DNA of 64,000 nt from positions 271,918 through 335,917 of the forward strand of contig MU277696.1 of assembly GCA_022385805.1 (NCBI GenBank). The letters are read 5' to 3'. This DNA comes from Pilatotrama ljubarskyi (taxonomy: Eukaryota; Basidiomycota; Agaricomycetes; Polyporales; Polyporaceae). This document shows, one piece after another, positions 10,766 to 21,152 of this stretch. The position numbers and the translations under genes were made by a program. The notes beneath the pieces are model-generated. The model did no database searches and had not been told where the DNA came from. It saw only the letters and a list, made by a program, of their open reading frames with translations. How positions within the stretch are numbered: the first letter of the stretch is position 1; each line of letters starts with the position of its first letter.

Positions 10766-13289
10766 CGTTCTTGGTCTCGGTTAGCCATCGGCGATGCAAA
10801 CAACTTCGAGACCCCACCATGTTACCGGTTAGAAAGACGGACCAACGATCGTGGTCCAACGCCGAGGGCAGACGATACGCCGACGACGGGCCCGTCGCGG
10901 AGTCCGGGTCTTCTTGCAGATCGAGTGCTCCCTGCGAACAGAGGAATGCAGCCTGGAAGAACCAGTCAGCATGTGCGCTCGCGGCCTCCATACACAACAA
11001 GCGGCAGACCCACCTCGTCCTGCGGTTCGGACATCGAGAAGTCGCGATCCATTGTGGCTCGTTCAAGTGGTTGTTGGATGAGGAGGTTTCGGGATGCTGG
11101 TTACGAAGGACGGGACGGGCTCTTAAGCCTGTCTCATCCCGACTTGCAGATGTCCCAGTGCAGTTCTGGGCATGGGGTTCGCGCGCGCCAGCGGATGAAG
11201 GATATCGTTATATGCTGGCATCTCTGTGGATATACAGGGGTGTCATGCTGATGTCCGGAGAACCCAGCTGGACGCATAACTGAGCCGGTGATTCGGGCCC
11301 ATTGCACTCTGCTCAATGTCAAGTGATGCAGGTTACCTGAGGTAACGAGCAGAGACCTAACCTACTAGAGGATATTCTTGGGCATACCGGGAGCGACGGT
11401 CAGGCGGGTTGATGGGTTGACGCCAGTCAACGCGCCATTCAATCGTAGACAGGCAAGATATCTGCCTGCACCAACAAGCGTATATCTCGCCGACGCTGGA
11501 ACACGAAGCCAGATAATCCGGATACGACTGAGGTCGAGCTGACGGACACGTTTCGAGCTCGAGCTCGCGGGATGCGCTCGTGCTCAAGCCCGAGCGTCCG
11601 CCCGCGACACACAAGATTCATGCACCATGCATAGTACATCACTGCTCTCCAGAGCGCGCGCACATTGCAAGCCTTGTTCGATTCGATAACCCGGCGTCGA
11701 AGTCGAGTGTTTGCCCTCCATGGTGGACGACTACCGCCGACAGGCAGTCGCCGGTGCTGATCAGTGACTCAAAAGCCACTGGCCTGTCCATCTCCCATGT
11801 CAGGCTGGGAACGACCTCCTCACGCTGTGGGCGACCTCCTCACGCTGTGAGCGACCTCCCAGACTTCCCCAGCGCTCCCCGACGAGGTCGCCGGCACGCC
11901 GATGCAGTCCGCAGCTTTTCGACGTCTTTCCGCACGCTTGTGGCAGGGCCGAGCAGCATCTACTACCGCGGCCAAGTCGTTCATCTCCAAGAGCTGGTGC
12001 ACGACTGGGCCGTGGCGATGGTGCTGCGTTGAAGGGGACGTACGTACGAGATACAGCAGGCCGTGTGCGCAACTCTTGATACGTTGTGCACGCCATCACC
12101 AGTTTGTTTCAATGTTTGTTCGTGAGTGGGCTGTGTGACGGCCTCGTGCGTTCATGCATCTACGCGACCAAGGGGAGCCAGTGAGAAAGCTGTGCCCCCA
12201 CTCGGCGACGGTCACTCCCCGGGCGCCCTGGGCCGATCGCGGGAGATCATGCTCAGGCTCACCTCTCGATGAGGAACCTCTTGTCCCGCAGCCGGTGTTC
12301 GCCACGGCACGTACGTCCACATCGTGCTGAAAGGAGGAAACGGAGGGCTCGACGTGGTAGAACGGACGATATGTACTTGGGAGGTACGCGCGCGGCAGCG
12401 GCGGTATCGGGCCTTGATCAATTTGTATTTGGGAGGGCCCAGCTGCGGGGCGTCCGACTCTGGACGCCCGGTCTGCGACGTTTTTCGCCCAGTATAAAGC
12501 CCGGCCCCGTCTCTCGCGCTCTCTTTTCCTCTCTCACCCGCTCTCGCTCCCTCACGCCTGTCTTGCGCTGTCTGCTGTGCCTGGGAGGCTCTTCAAGCTG
12601 CTGTGTCGGGTTACAGGATGTCTGCGGCTGGTGGGCGACTGCGATTGGTGTGCCTTGCTCTCGGCATGGTCCGGTTCTGGCAGTCCAAATCGGGCCTTGC
12701 CACTCTCAAAATTGAAACCTCGCTGCGCTCTCTGGGGAACGGCAATGACGCAAAGGAACCCTGATGCTATTTGACGAGGGCGCGGGTTCGGCGTGAAGGT
12801 ATGTTGGGATTTGAGCAGGAATTGTAGCGCGTCGGGCAAAGTACGCAATCGCCTTTCCGGAGGGCTTCGCTCGTGTGTACGCCGTGCGCGGCCAGCGTCG
12901 GTTACCTCGACAACGCTTCCCATTCGACTCGCGAGGCGTCTGAGGCTATTAATGCGCTGCGCTGGGAGGATTTGGAACAGGCGAGGAGATGTGCGCGCGG
13001 ATTGTCGGACGATGGGCGCACGCGTCGCAGGAGTCGTCGAGTCGACCGCTGCAGCCTTTATCTATCCGCGGCTGCATCATCGCCCTCCCCAAACCGAGAC
13101 TTGCCCCCATCGCTTCTTCCTCTCCTTCCGCCACCATCCCCTCCGTCCCGCTCGCTGCTCTACCCTCCCTCTCCCGTGCGCAACTCTTGACGACTTGCTG
13201 CTCTTCATCTTCTCTACCACTGCTGTTGCTGTGCTCCCGCAAACCCTGCCCTGCACCTGTTGAAATCGCTTGACGACAGCTTGTAAACA
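10766..13289. other. Long intergenic region
   Basis: No gene supported in 2.5 kb. About 10766-11066 may hold unassigned 5' exons of the neighbouring minus-strand gene. A 20-bp unit repeats 2.5 times at 11811-11860. The final 500 bases (12800-13289) are pyrimidine-rich and contain the presumed promoter and 5' UTR of the carbonic anhydrase gene. Confidence 0.4.
11811..11860. repeat. Short tandem repeat, 20-bp unit, 2.5 copies
   Basis: The unit is RCGACCTCCTCACGCTGTGR. Copies lie at 11811-11830 and 11831-11850, with a partial copy at 11851-11860. The two full copies differ at their first and last base. Confidence 0.8.
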
Positions 13290-14403
13290 ATGCCTCAGGA
13301 CTACATCCTCGCCCGCCTCCTCTCCAACAACGCCCAGTGGGCCGAGGACGTCGAGAAGGTCGAGCCCGGCTTCTTCGCCCAGTCTGCCAAGGGGCAGGCT
13401 CCCAAGGTTAGTCCCTGTCCCGCTTCCTTATCCCCGTCTCGCGCATGCGGAGGCGTCCCTTGCTGTCGGATGGCATGGCGGAGCGCTGGGACGACGCGAT
13501 AAGAAAAGTGGGGGGTTGGAGGGCCACCCACGCCTATCCGGGACGTGTGTATGAGCGCGCATGTGAGGCTATTCAGGGTGATCTGCGCTTCCCATCCGCA
13601 GACCTGACTACATGCGCATGCGCGACGCCACGGCTCGCGACTCGGACGCCGCTGGTCTGGCCGTACGACCGCGGAGTTGGGCTTTCGAAGGCGCACCCTG
13701 ACGGTGACGTCGCGGATCCTGTCGCGGCGTGCCGTACGCCGAAACTGCGCGCCGTCGCAGACGTCCGGATTTGACAACTCCTGCGACGGATACGTCTCGG
13801 TAGCGAAACATGCATACTGACCGTCGTCGCGCTCGTTCTTCAGGTCCTCTGGATCGGCTGCTCCGACTCGCGTGTGCCCGAGTCCGTCGTTACCGCCTCC
13901 AAGCCGGGCGACATCTTCGTCCACCGCAACATCGCAAAGTACGTCCCCTCGTATTCGCTGTCTCTCCCTCTCTGAAGCGAGGCTGACCTGGCGCTCCGCA
14001 CAGCCAATTCCACCTAGACGACGACAGCGCGCTCTCCGTGCTCACCTACGCCGTCGCCCACGTCGGCGTCTCGCACGTCATCCTCGTCGGCCACACCAAC
14101 TGCGGCGGCGCCCAGGCGTGCCACGCCGCCGCGCACTCGCCGTCTTCGCCCTCTTCGCCGCCCAAGGACGCGCTCGGCCGCTGGCTCGCGCCGCTGACGG
14201 AGATCGCGCGGGAGTACGAGGACCTGACGGAGCTCGTGGAGGCGAACGTGCGCGCGGGCGTGGAGAACATCGTGCAGACGGACGTGCTGCGCAACGCGTG
14301 GGCGGAGGGCAAGGACGTGCAGGTGCACGGGTGGGTGTACGAGCTCGAGACGGGGAGGTTGCGGGATCTGGGGGTGTCCGTCGGGAAGACGGGGGCGGTG
14401 TGA
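13290..14403 (+). CDS. Beta-class carbonic anhydrase, 203 aa
   Basis: Catalyses reversible hydration of CO2 to bicarbonate. Three exons, 13290-13406, 13844-13938 and 14004-14403, close in frame (612 nt). Zinc ligands and catalytic dyad are all present: Cys45, Asp47 and Arg49 in [11 protein letters not shown], and His101 and Cys104 in GHTNCGG. The N-terminus ([21 protein letters not shown]) starts directly at the family helix with no targeting peptide, so a cytosolic enzyme is likely. The C-terminus has the usual V-x-G-W-x-Y-[ED]-x-x-T-G-x-L block. The first intron is long for this genome (437 nt). The start is well placed, as no upstream in-frame extension is needed. A confident call. Confidence 0.96.
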
Positions 14404-15135
14404 GTGCCGCGTGCGCGAGTGAGAATTGTACAATACGTCGCGCTAGATTCGTGGTGGGTTGAAGGTGAATGTCAACGCAACGCATTTGGCTTGCGTGGCC
14501 GTCGTTGTGTGGTAGATTGTGTGGCAGTGCAAGGTTGGTTGAGAAGTGGCCCTCGTTCATGCGGACTACCTCATTTCCTTGCATTTGAACCGGTCGCTCA
14601 CTCGAACCAAGCTTACATTGAAGACATAACGTTGTCACTCGCGTCAGCAGCCTGATACATGAGAGCATAGATGAGAACATAGATAAACCCGTACACCTCT
14701 ANNNNNNNNNNNNNNNNNNNNNNNNNNNNNNNNNNNAAGGGAAACGTCCAAACGGAACAGTCCATGTGTTTGTAGATTTTGCATGACGACGACAAGGACT
14801 CAAAAGGAGAGTTGAGAACAGTCCGAGCGGGCCAGCCGCGGGTACATAGGTGCATAGCACTGTGACGTACTGTATCAGTGAATATCGAAGCGTTCCATGG
14901 AAGAGAAGAAGAGAGAAGCTCACATGTCCGATCCGCATACTTAACTTGGGCCAGATGCCCTCGTGAATAATACTGATCCTTCCTGCAACGACTCCTGTTA
15001 TCCGCTACCTGCAGCGCACGCGACGCACGCACCTAATATCCCCTCACACCACCTTCCGAATGGTCCACCCCTTCCATCCCTCAGACCTCGCCATCCACTT
15101 TCACACCTCACTCACAGTCTCACACACTCACTCAC
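14404..15135. other. Intergenic region with assembly gap
   Basis: Holds 3' flanks of the carbonic anhydrase gene and of the zinc-finger gene on the opposite strand, which converge here. 35 N occupy 14702-14736. A CTCACTCA microsatellite lies at about 15106-15145. No gene seen. Confidence 0.6.
14702..14736. other. Assembly gap (35 N)
   Basis: Run of 35 unknown bases. Open frames that read through it are meaningless. Confidence 1.
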
Positions 15136-16242
15136 TCACTCACGCACACGTTCGATCTCTCTCACGACCTCCCTCACGACGACCGACACGTCCCCCCGCC
15201 GCCTCCCCACCCCACAGCCCTTACACCACCCGCTCTCGACATGCTGGCACAGCGCACCGAGCGTGCGGAACCGCGCCCCGCACCCCTCGGCGTGCGGCGG
15301 GCACCGGAACACCCTGGGCGCGTGCGCGCCCGCGCTGCACAGGTGCTGGCGCAGCGCGGACGCGGACCGGTGCGTCTTCGGACAATAAACGCACCTGTAC
15401 GGGGGACCTCCCCATCCTAGTGCGAGCTGGACGGCCAGTTCGACTAGGTCTGCTGGAAGCGATTGTTTCTCCGACGATCTTGCTGTTCTTGTTGATGAGG
15501 AGAGTGATGATGACGATGACGGGGTGTCTGCACCACCACGACCGAGCCGTGATCCCGCCTTGAGATGACGAAGACGGGCACCAGGCTCGGTGAGCAGGTT
15601 CTCTTCGTCGATTCGCAGGGCGACGGGGACGACGTCGGCGAGCGCGAGGCCGGAGGGGCAGGCGCCGAACTCGAGGTGGAGGAACAGCGCAGCGAGGGAG
15701 ACGAAGTGCTTACCGCAGGCGCGGCCGCCAGCGACGGCGGGGCAGGCGACGGTCTTCGCTTGGTGCTGGCTGGACCGGTGGTGGCTGTCGAGGTTGCCGG
15801 GGCTGGTGAAAGTCCTGTCGCAGGGTGCGCAGTAATAGCGGTTGGTGTGCTGGTGGTTCATGGGCTGATGAGCGGTAGCGTTGTTGGTGTTGGTGGTCGT
15901 GGTCGTGGTCGTGTGGGTGGTCGTGACGTGAAGAGTGCCGAGACGAGACGCGATGTCGGTCGGCTTTGTGGAGAGATGGGATGAGTCACGGACGTCGGGA
16001 TCTGGGTGAACGCTCCGCATGTGCTCGGAGAGCTTCACCCAGCGAGGGAAGTGCAGGTTGCACCGCCGGCAGTAAGGGTGGCGCGGGCTCTAGGCGTAGT
16101 GCTGCCTCAGCTCCGTCGACGTGCCAAACGGCACTTGGCAACTCTGACAGAACGGCTCGCGCCGTGGCGCAGACAAAGCCTCAACTGTGGACGACTGTCC
16201 GGAGGGGGTGTTCGATGAGGGATTTGTATTGCGCACGGTCAT
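15136..16242 (-). pseudogene. C2H2 zinc-finger protein with one in-frame TAG
   Basis: One reading frame runs from an ATG at 16242 to a stop at 15136 (369 codons). It is broken only by a TAG at 16090-16092. The TAG sits inside the first finger (CQSCQVPFGTSTELRQHYA, stop, SPRHPYC), between its two zinc-binding His residues. Further fingers follow: CRRCNLHFPRWVKLSEHMRSVH, C-x2-C..H-x5-H at about residues 120-145, and four looser Cys/His clusters ending at ..HVESGWC. No intron can remove the stop without destroying the finger. The ATG at 16242 is preferred over one at 16353 because a TATA motif lies about 75 bases upstream of it. Probably a nucleic-acid-binding protein once. Nonsense mutation or sequence error cannot be told apart here. 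Confidence 0.75.
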
Positions 16243-16317
16243 GGTGATGCTGTGACTTGACCGGGGGGACGTTTGGCTGTCCAGTGCATGCGAGGTTATC
16301 AAGGGGTGGAGCGGCTC

Positions 16318-16323
16318 TATATA
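16318..16323 (-). promoter_or_regulatory. TATA box of the zinc-finger gene
   Basis: TATATA on the minus strand, 76 bases upstream of the ATG at 16242. This matches the TATA-to-ATG spacing (about 70-75) seen for several other genes in the window, and argues that the upstream ATG at 16353 is not the start. Confidence 0.5.
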
Positions 16324-16353
16324 CTGTATCTCTATGGGCGCCGAAGAGATCAC

Positions 16354-17225
16354 CGGTACGCGGCCCCGAGACTTGAGTCAAGATATCAGCTGATTCATCC
16401 TGAGAACAGGCTAGAAAGGTCAAGAAAGGTCGAGAACAGTCGGGAAGTTGTACGTTTGAGCAAAGAGAAACGAGAGGATTCAAACGTGGATGTTTGCGAC
16501 CATGTCTGACCATGTGCACTTTCGTCTGCTATTTGGCCAACCAAACCAATTATTTAATCGTATCGCATGAAGTAAGTTACCGAATCGGCGTCTAACCTGC
16601 CACCCGATGCCGGAGAAGCGCGTGCACCTGACCGTGCGTCTTCCGTGATTCGCGGACTTCCCCAGGACCTCCTTCCGCGAATGCCATGCGGGATCTGGCT
16701 CTGATTGATTTCGAGCCGCCCTTTGACTTGGAGCTTGCGCTTTCCAAACAGAATGCTAGCGACGCTCACCCCTCCCGCACGCTGATCGTTGAGCATATGT
16801 ATTTTATGAGTTTGGAACCGTGTCGAACGTTGCAGTTAACCTCGCATGAAATCACGATGACCGTGCACCTTCGACGCACGTTCGAACAGGCAGCAACCGA
16901 CCTCAGGCTGCGCTCTCCGCTCCTCGACAGTTACGATACTCTTCCGCTGGGCCGCTTCCTCGTTCCGTCTCATACCTACCAAGCATGGTACCGGGTTTGA
17001 GATATCCATTGCATTCAAGATGAGAACACAACGCGCCCTGCTTACTGTATTGTATAGTACAATACATTGCCGGAGCGAGCCGACTGTAGAGCCGTTCGTC
17101 ATGCTCCTTTCATGCATATCTAGTGGCAAGAGATGACGGGCGACCCGAAACGAGAGCGACCCTGGCGACAGTGCGCGCCCGGCACGGTATGCATTTCTCG
17201 AGAAGGATCACGCAATGTGGGACAG
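16354..17225. other. Intergenic
   Basis: No supported gene. A 104-codon open frame on the + strand (16686-17000) has no recognisable motif and no visible promoter. I leave it unannotated. Confidence 0.4.
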
Positions 17226-19654
17226 TTACATGGATGTGCTATTTACTGAAGGAAGAGCGGCGAGAATCTTCGCTACGTTGACCCCCGGGAAAAGCTCAAA
17301 GTCCTGATCGGCCTCGCACACCGTGTTGTCATTGTCGGGAAGCTGACGAACGCAAATGAGTACATGACACGTCGACGGCAAATCCGTCTGAAGTCCAGAA
17401 CGTACCGTTCCGTTCACGACGTACTTGTGCACAATGTCGCCGATGCACGCCGAGGGTGCAGCTTCCGTGGTATGCTACACATTCCGACAGAATCGTAAGG
17501 AGCAGAATCGGTAGGGGCAGGGAGATACGTACACCGAAGGTGTTCAGCCTCACTAACGCAGCCTGCTCGCCCAGGAGGTCTGCTACGTGCTTTGCTCCTG
17601 TGAACGGCGTAGCAGGGTCAAGCTGAACGGCTTGTCAGCATGGGCTTCTGAGCCACATGGAGCTCGGACGCACCGTATTCCCTATCACGAGGATGGGGTT
17701 CGCGAGCGTCTTGTTGAACGGACCTTCATATCGCTCGACGGCGCGAACCGGCCAGGTCGAGCAGTAGTACGGCACCGTGGGCCAAGCGGCTGAAACTGCG
17801 GAATGATACCGGTGAGCACCTCCTGGGCCCGATAGCTGTCGCGAAAGAACACGTACACATCTGCGACACGTTCCTGGACGTCGCTATGATGTCCTGGAAG
17901 AGATCTTCCATGGTCGAGTTTCGCAGGTCGACGCTGTCTCCGCACAGTATGGCCTGCGCGCCGTATGATACCGCCTGGTACTCTGAGCGCCTCGCAAGGC
18001 TGATGCAATAGTTGGATTTCAGTGATCTGATCATAGCGTTGGGAAAGCCGCCGGCTTACCTCGCGTGGCTCGTCCTTCGAGCGACGGGACTTGCTGTCAA
18101 CGCGCTGGACTCCTGCTGCACTTGCGCAAGCAGACCAGAGTACGTCGAGTTCACAAAGGCCGCCCAACCGCTGGGGAAGTACATCGTGGGTCGCAGAACG
18201 CCTATGCCCCCGTGAGTCAATATTTCGTCCGAGCTGAGCCCGACTCGACGAGCGGTACGTACTACGGATGACGCCGGACGTCACGGGCGCAGAGGCGTTC
18301 TTGACTGCAATGTCGTGCGCCTGCTGGAGTAGCGCTTGTATGTCGTCGTTGACTTCCGAAGGGGACTGTCCGGCGGAGGCGATCGCGCAGCCCTCCGGAC
18401 CTGCGAGGGCACAACCGGTGTAGAAAGCCTCGTAAACCTTGTCGATGTCCATGAGCTCCTGCTCCCATCCCTATATCGAGACGATGAGCTACAAGCGGGC
18501 TAAGAAGATGGAGGAGCTGACCAGGGATGCTTCTATCTGCGAGAATGCCACCGGATCTACTACACCGTCCAAGATGACGTGACCGACGCGCTGGGGAGGA
18601 TTTGTTAGAACGGATGGGCCGGGTCCACGAGGAGGGCTTTTACCTCAGGGAACACTGCCGTGTCGCTTAGCGCAGGCAATAGCACAAATCAACGAGGCAC
18701 TCACTGTTTATGAACCAAGAGCCGAGAAGCGTCCCGTAGGAGATGCCCCAATAGTTCACGGGGGTGCCAGGGCCTTCGATAGCGTCCGCGAGCGCAACAA
18801 GGTCGCGGGCCGTCGCGGCGGTACCGACATATTGAAGAGTTCTGCCTTCGGAATGGTTGAGGCACCGCTGTCCCAGCGCGTCGTACTTGCTCTGCATCAC
18901 CGGCGCCTGCCCAAGCAGCCTGTCCATGTCGGCCTGGTCGGTGAAGTTGCCTGTCATCTCGATGCCGGTGAGCTCAATCGTGCCGTTCCAGAACGTCTCG
19001 TAGTCTGCGGCGTCATCGAAGCAGTAGACGTCTCCGGGGCTATGAGCAAAGGAGATTGGCATCCTGTGGAATATCGGGGAGATCGTTTCATAAAGACGTA
19101 CATTGTGAGCGACCCGACGCCGCGCGGGTCCCAGCTAACAATGTCGTACTGGCCTCCCGTGTAGCCCAGCAACAGCGGGCTAGCGCTGCTCAGGGAAGCG
19201 ACGCCTGATACCCCGGGCCCGCCTAGAAGGAAGCAACGGAGGGCCATACAGTCAGCCCACTCTGATCCACCGCCGGGTACAACAAGAATGCGCACCGGGA
19301 TTGAAAAACATCGTCCCAAGACGGTCGCCCGTGGCGTTCGCTTTGACGAGAGCAAGTCGGCCCGTTCCCACGGTGTTGTTGTTGTAGTCAAGCGGGACGT
19401 TGTAGAACGCGCAGGACAGAGAAGGATCGGAAACCAGAGACGGGTCGCATGGGCCCCACTCGACGTGAGAGGTGAACTGTCCGGAGCCCTGCAAGAAGCG
19501 ACGTCCCCGCCGGTGAACACCATCATACTGGGCGAAGAGATGCGCGTACACGCACCCGAGCCTGGATCTCGTGCCGCGCTTGGTTGATGGGCATTCCGCT
19601 GACATAGGTCCCCGCCAGGAGGACAGTAGCTGCGACTAAAAGCTTGGCGTGCAT
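17226..19654 (-). CDS. Secreted S33/TAP-like serine peptidase, array copy 1, 572 aa
   Basis: Alpha/beta-hydrolase of the tripeptidyl-aminopeptidase type with a TAP-like C-terminal region. Thirteen exons join in frame (1719 nt): 19556-19654, 19296-19488, 19102-19222, 18705-19039, 18644-18654, 18522-18590, 18263-18470, 18060-18201, 17857-17999, 17674-17795, 17533-17622, 17406-17474 and 17226-17342. The N-terminus (MHAKLLVAATVLLAGTYVSG) is a signal peptide, so the product is probably secreted. The oxyanion loop is GGPGVSG, and the DPRGVG strand is present. Nucleophile Ser238 lies in GISYGT, Asp483 in LDPATP, and His512 is the first residue of exon 12. Cys residues suggest disulfides. This copy is the most divergent of the four and sits at the downstream end of the array. 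Exon 5 is only 11 nt; intron 6 begins GTCAGC. Substrate unknown. Confidence 0.9.
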
Positions 19655-21152
19655 CGGAACTATGAACGGTAGTAGTCGCGAGGAGGTGGTGGGTAGTAAG
19701 ATGGGAAGGAACGTGAAAGGTGGCGGGGGGTACCCGGCTGATCAGACGGCAGCACATGCTGCTCTTTTTGTATTCCACACATCGTGCAATCTCCCATCAC
19801 TTGACGGAGCCCCTGAGGACAGCAGTCAGTACCCAACACCAGTGGAGGACTGCGGGGGACCGCGGCGAAGCGCCCGCAGCGACTTACCGCAGTCCCAGGC
19901 TCAGCGAAGCTATGCAAGGCGTTGTTGCCGATATTGCGCATCAAATAATTCAAAGTGTCTTCCCATCAAGCAATGTCAGAGGCGCAATCTTCGGATCGTA
20001 TCAACACCGCATGACACGGAGTATCCATGTGTCCCTGTGTACCGCAGTCGAAGTCAACTTGAACCCACACATGTGTACCTAACTCTCGAGAAATCCATCT
20101 ATTTCCAGTGCCGTGCGCATATCCATTGCCGAGTAATCCTGCGAATACAGAGAATAACAGCCATAAGCACACGCCAGCTACTCAAAAGTGCCTCCTAGAC
20201 AGGACCCACCTATCTCACTCCGACGAGCTTCTCGCGGAGCTAACGGCGCTCAGCGCTGCCGTTTCCCCACCTCGTGCTGCGCCCGAGTCCCTTGTGATAC
20301 CTTCAGAGGCTTGTTGGGTACACCGACATGCGAGGCCATTCCTAGGCGTTTAGAACATCAATGGCGCATTTGTTACAGATCACCTATCCCGGTGGTCCCG
20401 TCAAGTACGCCGTCAGAGATCTTTGATTCGTCGTCTGCAGCCTGCCAGGGCTGTCGTGCAACTGATGGCGAGTTGTTGCACATCACGTCGTAGGTATGAA
20501 CGGCGTGATCGTAGGGGAGGAACGTCCGAAATAACACACCGTTCGGTTTGGACGTATTCCTTGAGCTCATTCTCAAGTGAAGACACCGCGACGCCTGATT
20601 GAATCTTGCGACGTACGTACACATGTCAGTATGGACAAGGCGTCCGCGAGGATAGATGTTTTCGTCTACTCTCTGCGGTCATTGCTCTCGCAGCATATGG
20701 GGGAAGGCTAGCGCTAGCAGGCACAGTTGTTGACGTTCGAGGCAAATTAAAAGAGTAAACAAGCCAGCATATATCAAGTACACCGGGATAAGCGTGCGTA
20801 CTCTCGATTCACACTGCGCCGAAGAAGGCTGCGCTGACATGAGAGTTCATATGAGGTCGGGAGGGAGTTCGGCCGCACATGGGGGATACTTCTACTTAGG
20901 TGGCCAGCAGATAGGCGCCTGTTGGTAGTGATGGGCGCTAAATGGATGCTCAAGCGCTGAGGCCTGCACCATCATCTCTATTCGGCGACGTACATCGGAG
21001 ACGTCACACTGCCTGCGCGAGATGGCAAGCGGTATTGTTGCATGTACGTAGGTTATACAGGTTGATAGGTCAGTTCCTGAAATGTGCCAAGATATCTGAC
21101 CACCCCAACGCGCAAGCCTGCCACTTAGAATCTCCTCACTTCAAGCAATCAC
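19655..21152. other. Spacer between array copies 1 and 2
   Basis: 1.5 kb, about twice the spacers between the other copies. No gene and no clear remnant of a further copy recognised. No TATA element is evident upstream of copy 1. Confidence 0.4.

Noticed and set aside
14613..15032. Open frames crossing 14702-14736
   Set aside because: They translate through 35 N and are artefacts of the gap.
15565..15984. + strand open frame opposite the zinc-finger gene
   Set aside because: Composition mirrors the antisense of the Thr-rich and Ser-rich stretches of the zinc-finger protein; no independent motif.
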